This document shows positions 7,880 through 15,497 of a stretch of DNA of 20,429 bases, one piece after another. Made by a program: the position numbers and the translations under genes. The stretch comes from Bacillota bacterium (GTDB lineage Bacteria; Bacillota; Clostridia; Acetivibrionales; DSM-1351). Positions within the stretch are counted from its first letter, which is position 1. Every line of letters begins with the position of its first letter. The stretch spans positions 1 through 20,429 of the forward strand of contig JAEZOA010000175.1 in assembly GCA_023441625.1 (NCBI GenBank), in the 5' to 3' direction. The notes under the pieces were generated by a model that saw nothing but the letters and a program-made list of their open reading frames with translations, had not been told where the DNA came from and searched no databases.

Positions 7880-8896
7880 TTATTCATCTCCAACCAATGA
7901 ACTAAAAGCATTGTCCATAATCTTTATTGCTGTGCTACTTCCGCTCATTCTATCTGATCTGCGGAAAACATTTTTACCTGCTGTCTCGCTATACTTTTTA
8001 TATAATATACTATTTTCGTTAAAACTATTTAGTGATGGCTCATGACTATCACCTATTTTTCTCATTAGCTTAACATAATAACCATTATAACATGTTACAA
8101 CTTCTTTTGTGAATTCGTCTTGTGTTATAAATTGGCCCCTAGGTGCTTTTTCATCCTTACTTCCAAAATAATTATTAATATCGTTAAATACTACCCTTAT
8201 ATCCTGTTGGTTTACTTCAGAATCCTTTATCATATCAACCAGAGTTGAAATTGTTGTAAGTACATGGGAAGTTTCTAATGTACTTACAAATAAATTATAG
8301 ACCTTTTTTATGTTATTGTCCTTATCAGAAGAAATATTTCTCAGATACTTGTAAATTGACCTTGGAAAATCATCATAGCTTGGTGATGAATCAATAATAA
8401 TAGCATCATATTCTTTTCCTTTAATAAATGCACTAAGTAGCTTTTCGCTACGCTTTAAAAAAACATTCATGTTATGAGCCTTATCATAATTATGGTTTCC
8501 CTTAAGAAATTTACTCTTTTCTTTTGGATCTGCGCTTAATAAAATACAATCAATTTGTAAGTTTGAATCAACCCTATCAATAGGGTTGATAAATTGTTTG
8601 AAATCATCGTATGTATCTGTTTTACAATGGGCATTATTAAAATATTTCAAATTGGAATCTTCTTCAAATATTACATATTCAACTCCAGTTCCTAATATAT
8701 CTAAATCTATATAGCAAACCTTAGGTACAGATAACTCTTTTCCATCCTCCTTCTTAATTGGATTGTTTATTTCTTTCATGTATTCGGATTCCAAATTATA
8801 CATAATAGTATAAGCAATTGAAAGAGATACTGTGGTTTTACCACAGCCTCCTTTTACTGAATTAATGCAGTATATTGTACATTCTTTATCATTCAT
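7880..8896 (-). CDS. ParA/MinD-type P-loop ATPase (module gene iv)
   Basis: A 338-residue protein with the deviant Walker A motif KGGCGKTT at residues 15-22, the Walker A' region VCYIDLDILGTG near 60-71, and Walker B DAIIIDSSPS near 164-173. These define the ParA/MinD/SIMIBI class, whose members dimerise on ATP and often bind DNA or membranes. It is not next to a parB or an origin and sits fourth in the defence-like operon, so plasmid partition is unlikely. The start at 8896 fits GAGGTG at 8904-8909, seven bases upstream; a TTG at 8911 would lie before that site. It overlaps the preceding gene by 8 bp. The loop after Walker A is longer than usual (about residues 35-58). It may power or position the other components; this is inference. 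Confidence 0.85.
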   Translation of the reverse strand: MNDKECTIYCINSVKGGCGKTTVSLSIAYTIMYNLESEYMKEINNPIKKEDGKELSVPKVCYIDLDILGTGVEYVIFEEDSNLKYFNNAHCKTDTYDDFKQFINPIDRVDSNLQIDCILLSADPKEKSKFLKGNHNYDKAHNMNVFLKRSEKLLSAFIKGKEYDAIIIDSSPSYDDFPRSIYKYLRNISSDKDNNIKKVYNLFVSTLETSHVLTTISTLVDMIKDSEVNQQDIRVVFNDINNYFGSKDEKAPRGQFITQDEFTKEVVTCYNGYYVKLMRKIGDSHEPSLNSFNENSILYKKYSETAGKNVFRRSDRMSGSSTAIKIMDNAFSSLVGDE

Positions 8897-11800
8897 TGCC
8901 CCGCACCTCAAATCTTTCAGTGATATATGTTATATTCTCGATAAAATATTTTAAATTCTCATGCTCACGATACTTAACACATTCTAATAAAAACTCAAAT
9001 TGTTGTCTTGAAATGTTAGCAGACTCTACCATTCTATTTAAGACAGAAAGTCTCTTTTGAGACATGCTTTCCGCACCAATATATTTTAATATCGAATATA
9101 TACTATTTCTGTCTAAAGACGGAATATACTCCTCATTTAGATAAGATTCATTGTAAGAAAAGGCATTATCCAAAGTACAATTTACACCTTTCCCATATAT
9201 ATTCTCCAATGAATAAACAAAAGCTATATCCTCAATACTTTTGGAGCTTTTCAGTAATACATTAATTAGATTTTCCCTAAAAAAGTGATCTAAACTTGAT
9301 TTTGGAGATATTGCACACTTTATAAAGGTTTCATATATTTCATTCACAGTACTTCCTAACAACTCATCGATACTGCCATTATCCTCTGCATTATCACTTT
9401 CATCATTATGTATACTATGGTATCCAAAACAGACTCCTACTTCAGGAAAACTTGAATACCTGACTGTGAACATTAGTCCTATACACTTTTTTAAGCTATC
9501 ATCATCGGGTAAATAACTGTAAATACTATTTATCAATTCTTCTGCACATATATCTATTACTTGTCCTGAATCTTCACGAATCTTCTTATTTTGATTCGAG
9601 GCTATTCTTTTCCACCCTATAACTTTAATGCTTATATCCTCACTTATGCCTTCATCAATATTAATAATATTTTCATGGTCGAACAATTGTTCGTCAACTT
9701 CTGTACAGCTTGATAAAAACAACATATATTTATCCTTATTTTGGCTTTTTATAGTATTACTAATTTTTGAAATAATTTGAGGATTTAATTTATACTTATC
9801 CCATACTCCAAAAACCAATTCTTTAGAAATTATTGAATGTTGCAAAGTGTTTATAGCATGGGGGAGTAAAGGCATCGTAACGCGCTTACTTTCATTACTA
9901 TATGAAAAGCTGTTTATTTCATTAGAAAAGCTTCTGTGTTTTAAAGAAATAATCATGTTATCACTTGGCATCTCATTAAATATAGGTTCCAAATACATAA
10001 GCCTGCTATCTAAAAAAATAATCATATCGGTTTCTTCAATTATTGATTTAATGTATTTATTAAACTCAAAGCTTTCATTTAAAAAATCTATTTGGCATTC
10101 CAAATTGTTCCTTGCCATTTCACCATTTTCTAAAGAGATTAGCAAATTTTGCTTCATTCTGTTTTTGTCTTTTACTAATAGCCTAAGCTTAAATGACTTT
10201 AAATTTACTTTTAACGATTCAGCCTTTTTTAGCAACCTTGTCAATGTAGATTTTAAAGCATTTATATCAGCATCACCAATTAAGCAAAGCCTTAGCTCAT
10301 TCTTATATGGGAAACTTTCTATGTATAATAAAAGATATTGATATAGGCTATTAGTATCAATTTTTCGAATACTATCCACTTTCTCATTCAGAATATATTT
10401 AGAATAATACGGAAATCCATTGTCTTCTTGTGAAACAGAATACAGATTTTTATTATAAATGATAAAATCATTAAGTAGTCCGTTGTTCTCAAATTCTAAT
10501 ATCTTTGCTTTGTAAATATTCATTTCATTTATATTATTTAATGCCTCTTCCAACCTATTTTTCATTAAATGGAAGTGGAATATCATAATCGGATTATAAT
10601 AGGGAACATACAGCTCATCGTTTTTTTGTACTACGTCCACATTAAGCAAATCTGAAATAATATCACTCTGTGCTATTACAGAAATATAGTCTTGGTTTAG
10701 TGTAAACAAATACTTTATTACATCAAAAAAAGCGTTAGTGTAATTGCTTGATTTATCAAGCAATTCATTTAATCTGACAGGTGAAGTTGGATCTTCCAAA
10801 AAAGCCTCTCTCCCGTTATAAAAAGCAGTCAATTTCTCAATCAAATCACTCTTTGTACTCCCATCTAAGTTTAAGTTTTGGCAATGGTTAATTAACCCCT
10901 TGAGCAGTTCTTCACTTTTTTTTATATTTTGGAATATTTCTTCAAATATCCGATATTGGTTTTTCACTTTCTCAAAATCAATATGAACTATTTTTATCTT
11001 ATCTTCATCATTTTGTCTATATGGAATTTCAATGCTTTTTACTATTTCATCTTTTTCTTTTAATTCAATAATGTCTGGAAGTTCCATAGATTCATTTTGT
11101 GTTAGTCTATCAATCTCCAATGATATGTTGTCTTCATAAGTTAATTCAGAAATTGCCAATTCGTATATATTGGTATATTTAGGAGTATTTTCATTTCGCT
11201 TTATCATTTCCTTTTTTTTCTTTTGGCCGCCTTTCATTATCTGTCCAATATACTCATAACATACTTTTTCAAAAGCTTCATTATAGGTTCTATTATAAAA
11301 CATAGCTTTCAAAAGTTTTCTTTGTTCCTGCAAACTTCCGTATCTTTCATTTAGTTCTTTTGGAAGTTTTTCTGTCCTTATTAAATCTATATCACGGGCA
11401 GATTTTATTTTTCTCTGAATTTGTATAGGGTTGGAATTGTTGTATATAGCCCTCAAGTGAGACTTTTTCAAAATATTACCCCAAGCAGAACTCCATATAC
11501 CCAAAACAAATAAATTTGAATTAAGTGATAAACTAATATTGTTGTATACAGCATATGATGAATTTACTTCATAAATATATTTAAAAAGGACACTTAACTC
11601 TGGTTTAATAATTTCAACTATATTCATAACAAATTTTTTAATTTCTTTATCGGCTATCCATTTAAAACCATTATACGTTTCTTTTATTATGCTCCATAGT
11701 TTATCAAAGCTAACATCCTTAAGGTCTATTTGGTTAAAATCCTTCAAAGAATCTATGCTTTTTATACTACCATTTGTTAGAATAACAATTTTAGCTATTT

Positions 11801-12032
11801 TTTTATCATTTCTTGCTTTTACGATTTCATTGAAGGAAAACTCATAGCCCTCCGCATATACAGGAAGGACATGGTATTCGGGGGCTACATTCTTAAACCA
11901 ATCCATTTTATCTGTTGCCTGTTTAACTATTTCTGTTTCCAGTCCCGAAATGCACAAAAACAAATTTTCGCTTTTATACTCTTTTTTAATAAATAATAGA
12001 ATTACCTCGAGTACCTTATAATAAATATTCAT
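8889..12032 (-). CDS. Large uncharacterised module protein, possibly DptH-like without the ATPase (gene iii)
   Basis: A 1,047-residue protein I do not recognise. There is no signal peptide, membrane segment or Walker A motif. The N-terminus alternates strands and helices (LFLCISGLE near 24-32, KIVILTNGSIKSIDSL near 81-96). A lysine-rich stretch lies near 270-285. The middle has YVPYYNPIMIFHFHL near 475-489, LRLCLIGDADI near 580-590 and DMIIFLDSR near 669-677. From memory, this order of segments recalls the non-ATPase part of large HerA-type defence proteins such as DptH; that is a weak impression. The start at 12032 is firm: AGGAGG lies at 12045-12050, and the ATG overlaps the upstream stop as ATGA. 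An ATG at 12068 lies before that site. It is probably the scaffold or sensor of the module. Confidence 0.75.
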   Translation of the reverse strand: MNIYYKVLEVILLFIKKEYKSENLFLCISGLETEIVKQATDKMDWFKNVAPEYHVLPVYAEGYEFSFNEIVKARNDKKIAKIVILTNGSIKSIDSLKDFNQIDLKDVSFDKLWSIIKETYNGFKWIADKEIKKFVMNIVEIIKPELSVLFKYIYEVNSSYAVYNNISLSLNSNLFVLGIWSSAWGNILKKSHLRAIYNNSNPIQIQRKIKSARDIDLIRTEKLPKELNERYGSLQEQRKLLKAMFYNRTYNEAFEKVCYEYIGQIMKGGQKKKKEMIKRNENTPKYTNIYELAISELTYEDNISLEIDRLTQNESMELPDIIELKEKDEIVKSIEIPYRQNDEDKIKIVHIDFEKVKNQYRIFEEIFQNIKKSEELLKGLINHCQNLNLDGSTKSDLIEKLTAFYNGREAFLEDPTSPVRLNELLDKSSNYTNAFFDVIKYLFTLNQDYISVIAQSDIISDLLNVDVVQKNDELYVPYYNPIMIFHFHLMKNRLEEALNNINEMNIYKAKILEFENNGLLNDFIIYNKNLYSVSQEDNGFPYYSKYILNEKVDSIRKIDTNSLYQYLLLYIESFPYKNELRLCLIGDADINALKSTLTRLLKKAESLKVNLKSFKLRLLVKDKNRMKQNLLISLENGEMARNNLECQIDFLNESFEFNKYIKSIIEETDMIIFLDSRLMYLEPIFNEMPSDNMIISLKHRSFSNEINSFSYSNESKRVTMPLLPHAINTLQHSIISKELVFGVWDKYKLNPQIISKISNTIKSQNKDKYMLFLSSCTEVDEQLFDHENIINIDEGISEDISIKVIGWKRIASNQNKKIREDSGQVIDICAEELINSIYSYLPDDDSLKKCIGLMFTVRYSSFPEVGVCFGYHSIHNDESDNAEDNGSIDELLGSTVNEIYETFIKCAISPKSSLDHFFRENLINVLLKSSKSIEDIAFVYSLENIYGKGVNCTLDNAFSYNESYLNEEYIPSLDRNSIYSILKYIGAESMSQKRLSVLNRMVESANISRQQFEFLLECVKYREHENLKYFIENITYITERFEVRGNE

Positions 12033-13567
12033 ATCTGTGGTACACCTCCTACCTTGCCTGGCATACATACAATATAGCTTGTATCTGATAGCTTTAATAT
12101 TGCATTTATGCTTTCAAGTGTATATATAAAAGCTTGGACGTTCTCCGTAAACTCCTGTTCAGAAGGCACTTGGATTGAGTTTTTATTCAAATAGCCCTTT
12201 AGCTTGTCTGAAAATGATATATATATCCCATACCTCTTTTCAAGCCATCCCAAAAATGCCGTGAGTGTTGCAAATCCCGTTTCAGAGTGTGTTTGAGTTA
12301 AAAACAGCATTAGGAGCATTTCAGTAATTTCTCCAGACATAGCAAAATATTTTTTAGGTATTCTATTATTAGGGTGTACTATTCCAGCCTCCTTTCCTTG
12401 TCCACTTAACATGGAAGACACCATCCTTACTGAAGAACTCATCTTTTTGTGTAACTCAACTATCGCTCGTGCCATTTCCTTATGTTCTACGTATCTTCCC
12501 TTTTCGTCTATTTGGAAGTATTCAATGAAGTGCTTTTCTATTTTTTTTGAATCATTTGTTCCTAATGAATCCATTTTAGATATTTTTGAATTTTCAAACC
12601 TTTGTTCTTCCTCGTCCTGACGAATCGATAAATTTCCCTCCGTATCTAATTTAAATTGAGTTTTTCCATACTTTTCTTTAAGAAGCATTTTATCAAAAAA
12701 AACCTCACTCATTCTAAATATTTTTTCTCTTATATCAGAAAAACTGCCCAGTGCAGCATGATGAAACTTGCCAGATTCAGTTGAAAAGCTCGGCATTCCT
12801 TTTGCCAGAATGATTGGGTTTTCGTCTTCAAAAGCCTTATTAATAAGGTATAGAGTTTCATAAAAATTCAGTAGTAGACTGAAAAAGTTTATCTTTCTGT
12901 AAATATTCATCTCCATAAAGCAGGAGCTTTTAATAAACAAGTCAAAATCTTCCCTATAGGTATTCAAGAACTTATTACTAATACAAATATCGAAATCGTC
13001 TTCTTGAATTTGTTGTGGCTCTGGCTCATTAATTACCAAATTGTTATCACTTATATTTTCGATAACATTATCAATTATTGAAATAATTCTTCCATATGTA
13101 CTGTTCGATTTTGTATTAAAAAGGAATCTCTCTATGTTTTTTTTATCATCATCATATTTTGTTTTATTACTGGCATCTACATATAATAAAAGGTACATTA
13201 TATTCCTAGTCCTGGCTTTTGCATCCTCGTCTTTATATAAAAGTTTTTTTGTAATAGGTATAAGAAATTTACCATTATCACCATCTGAATCATAGCTATA
13301 ATATATGTATGAATTAATCCACTTAAAAAATGATTTATAGAGGTTTTCTTTCTTATTTTCATCCTGCTCCTTACAAATAACGTCCCCTAGCTCTTTAAGT
13401 TCTTCTTCCTTCAAAAAACCCTTTAGCTCTGAAAGCTTGAATTTTTTTTTGCCTATTGAATAGCCATAATATGTAACCAAGAAATCATTTAAAACCCTTA
13501 TTCCAGGAATCACAGCTTTGTTTACTCCTATAAAACTTGCATATGATGAAGAATCCTTATTTGTCAT
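12029..13567 (-). CDS. Uncharacterised 512-residue protein (module gene ii)
   Basis: No family is recognised. The protein is soluble, rich in charged residues and mostly helical, with an acidic linker near residues 185-195 (NEPEPQQIQEDD). A better-structured C-terminal part carries GFATLTAFLGWLEKRYGIYI, followed by predicted helices that could form a winged-helix-like domain. There are no Cys pairs, Walker motifs or nuclease signature. It starts at 13567, with AGGTGA just upstream and 10 bp after the stop of gene i. It ends in an ATGA overlap with gene iii. In position and size it corresponds to dptG in a dptF-dptG-dptH order, but I see no sequence motif that proves this. Probably a structural or adaptor partner of the ATPase of gene i. 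Confidence 0.7.
   Translation of the reverse strand: MTNKDSSSYASFIGVNKAVIPGIRVLNDFLVTYYGYSIGKKKFKLSELKGFLKEEELKELGDVICKEQDENKKENLYKSFFKWINSYIYYSYDSDGDNGKFLIPITKKLLYKDEDAKARTRNIMYLLLYVDASNKTKYDDDKKNIERFLFNTKSNSTYGRIISIIDNVIENISDNNLVINEPEPQQIQEDDFDICISNKFLNTYREDFDLFIKSSCFMEMNIYRKINFFSLLLNFYETLYLINKAFEDENPIILAKGMPSFSTESGKFHHAALGSFSDIREKIFRMSEVFFDKMLLKEKYGKTQFKLDTEGNLSIRQDEEEQRFENSKISKMDSLGTNDSKKIEKHFIEYFQIDEKGRYVEHKEMARAIVELHKKMSSSVRMVSSMLSGQGKEAGIVHPNNRIPKKYFAMSGEITEMLLMLFLTQTHSETGFATLTAFLGWLEKRYGIYISFSDKLKGYLNKNSIQVPSEQEFTENVQAFIYTLESINAILKLSDTSYIVCMPGKVGGVPQI
12045..12050 (-). promoter_or_regulatory. Shine-Dalgarno site that fixes the start of module gene iii
   Basis: A full AGGAGG (extended to AGGAGGTG) lies 12 bases before the ATG at 12032 and inside the 3' end of gene ii. 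A longer reading frame opening at 12068 would begin upstream of this site and have no comparable signal, so the shorter start is preferred. Confidence 0.7.
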
Positions 13568-13577
13568 AACCTTTCAC

Positions 13578-15257
13578 CTACTTTCCAATCGAAATATTAA
13601 TCTTTTTTGCTGAGGATTTGTTGTTAACGAATTTAGGCTGCTTAATAAAGGAAATATCAAAATTTTCAATACCACTTTCCTTACTGCCTATCCATTTTAT
13701 ACTTATTCTATGTTTAGCATCTAATCTATCAAATATTGATTTTGTAAAGTTAACTATATTGGCATTGTCAGATATACTAGCTGATTTTGCTGAAAACACG
13801 TCATCCTTTGCTAACATTATTTGTTCAAAAAGCTTGTAATTTATTTTGAGTGTAGGACAGTCTTCAAAACTTACTATATCATTTTCTTCAACATCTTCTT
13901 CAGAATCTTCCCAATAAACGAAGCAATAAAACTGGTTAATATCCCCCAAAACTTTTCTTTTCATTTCAACATTAGGGTTTTTATAAAAGTTCTCGGTGGA
14001 TAACATCATTGGTAGTTTTTCTGGTGGAGAATACTCAAGTCGCACATTTTTAGTTATCAGAGGAGGGGAGTCAAATAAAATTAGCTGTGCATCACTCTGG
14101 TCTGGATTAGATATTTTATTCAAACCCAGTTCCAATTTTAAAACTGTTGGGGCATTATCCATGCTTTGAATGCAGTTATTCTCTTTCAAGTCATCTATAA
14201 GATTTCTAAATTCTTTCACATACTTCACTGGTAAGAAATCATATAGAGAATCATAATCTACAATTAGTTTTTGTGGTGAGGTGAAAAACAAATACCTTTT
14301 TATTTGATTAAGCTTCACTAATATATTATCAGCACTATATTTAAAGTCAATTTTATGTTCTGAATCATCAATTTCTTTAAAATTGACTTTATAATCAAAT
14401 TCAGCTAGATCTTTTTGAGCAACATCAAGCTTGGACAATTCAGTCAAAAGCCTGTTATTACTACCACTATAACTAAAAATATTGTTGAAATAATAGCTAT
14501 CGTCCGTAACTCTGGAACTTTTAATTTCTTCACAGGTTCTGGCTTTTGTAATAAAGTACGAGACTACCGAAAGCAGATCTCTAAAAGTAATATGCAACCC
14601 CATTAAATATAGAGTATCAAATAATACACGGATAGCCTCGATTACATCAGGCTTGGTCATATTTTTTATGTTATATACAAAAGGGCATCCCTCATAAGCT
14701 AAACACTCTGCGCAATGTTCTAGCCTACTATAGTCCAAGTACTCAGTTATAATATTATAAAACATGGTAGACTTTACATCTTCATTAGGCTCTTTCATAG
14801 CAAGATTTCTTGAGTTGAAATTGAGTTTTATACAAGTATTTTCATCTTCAATCATATTCAATAATTGATGTTTATTTTGATGAATTATTGAATTAACAAA
14901 TATACCACTATTTGCAGCTATTATGTACTTCTTTGTTTTATTTTCAAGCGAAACAATCAAATCCGTTAAAAGCTCTTCCTTTTGTGTAGGAGTATATTCT
15001 GAAAAGTCATTAATAAATTCCCACGACTCATCCAATACCTTCTTCATATTAAATAGAATCCTAGTCTTACCATCCCCTGCATCTCCAGTTAACAATATTA
15101 ACTGTTTACAATCTAATTTACTTTTGATATATTTTTCAACACCTAAGTCAATTTGAAATTTATCATTTTCATCCTGTCTTTCATCGTACTGCTCAGCATG
15201 GTCAATATATTCCGAACAGTATTTTAATAACCATTCTATTTTTTCTGAAATATACAT
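13578..15257 (-). CDS. DptF-like P-loop ATPase with Cys cluster (module gene i)
   Basis: A 559-residue protein with Walker A GDAGDGKT at residues 58-65, and a strand KYIIAANSGIF (110-120) that resembles a sensor-1 or Walker B region. A three-Cys cluster follows (C182, C185, C191 in HCAECLAYEGCPF), then ITFRDLLSVVSYFI near 223-236. The GDxGDGK(T/S) loop followed by the Cys cluster resembles DptF, the ATPase of phosphorothioate-dependent restriction, and related defence ATPases. The C-terminal half is not recognised. A strong site (AAAGGAGG) precedes the ATG at 15257. It is the first gene of the operon. The DptF link is from memory of the family and should be tested by profile search; that it is a P-loop NTPase is clear. 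Confidence 0.75.
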   Translation of the reverse strand: MYISEKIEWLLKYCSEYIDHAEQYDERQDENDKFQIDLGVEKYIKSKLDCKQLILLTGDAGDGKTRILFNMKKVLDESWEFINDFSEYTPTQKEELLTDLIVSLENKTKKYIIAANSGIFVNSIIHQNKHQLLNMIEDENTCIKLNFNSRNLAMKEPNEDVKSTMFYNIITEYLDYSRLEHCAECLAYEGCPFVYNIKNMTKPDVIEAIRVLFDTLYLMGLHITFRDLLSVVSYFITKARTCEEIKSSRVTDDSYYFNNIFSYSGSNNRLLTELSKLDVAQKDLAEFDYKVNFKEIDDSEHKIDFKYSADNILVKLNQIKRYLFFTSPQKLIVDYDSLYDFLPVKYVKEFRNLIDDLKENNCIQSMDNAPTVLKLELGLNKISNPDQSDAQLILFDSPPLITKNVRLEYSPPEKLPMMLSTENFYKNPNVEMKRKVLGDINQFYCFVYWEDSEEDVEENDIVSFEDCPTLKINYKLFEQIMLAKDDVFSAKSASISDNANIVNFTKSIFDRLDAKHRISIKWIGSKESGIENFDISFIKQPKFVNNKSSAKKINISIGK

Positions 15258-15376
15258 TCAGCAAACCCCTCCTTTAAAATTCAATATTTAATTTTGCTAA
15301 AGTACTTATTGTAAATTTATCTAAATATTAATTTATATAGGTATATATTTAATTTAATAAATCAAGCATCTTCAAC

Positions 15377-15405
15377 ATTATATACCATAACTTACTATTT
15401 TTCCA
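15377..15405 (-). promoter_or_regulatory. Promoter of the five-gene module
   Basis: A minus-strand TATAAT (15377-15382) is preceded at 17 bases by TGGAAA (15400-15405), a four-of-six -35 match. It lies between the topB terminator and gene i, leaving a leader of roughly 110 bases. It would give the module independent expression. The leader is very AT-rich and shows no obvious riboswitch or strong hairpin. Confidence 0.5.
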
Positions 15406-15430
15406 TTTGATATTCTCCATTTATTTAACA

Positions 15431-15457
15431 AAAAGCACCTACAAAGTAGATGCTTTT
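15431..15457 (-). terminator. Intrinsic terminator after topB
   Basis: A 12-bp stem (15431-15442 with 15446-15457, one G-T wobble) has a three-base loop. On the minus strand it is followed by a T-run, 40 bases past the topB stop codon. It insulates the module from topB read-through. The orphan topB fragment at the far end has no equivalent hairpin. Confidence 0.85.
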
Positions 15458-15497
15458 TATTAAATAAAACTAAAATAAAATTTTTCTGTCTCTTAAA

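Noticed and set aside
7880..8896. Plasmid or phage partition gene (parA)
   Set aside because: No parB, centromere-like iterons or replication gene lies nearby, and the gene is locked into the five-gene operon.
9847..10341. A 164-codon open frame on the plus strand inside the large module gene
   Set aside because: It lies wholly antisense within the 1,047-residue gene, is composed of low-complexity Leu/Ser/Phe/Ile residues typical of AT-rich shadow frames, and has no ribosome binding site.
8889..12032. Possible Walker A ATPase or helicase in the large module protein
   Set aside because: I looked for GxxxxGK(S/T) through the whole protein and found none; the LIGDADIN segment is not a P-loop.
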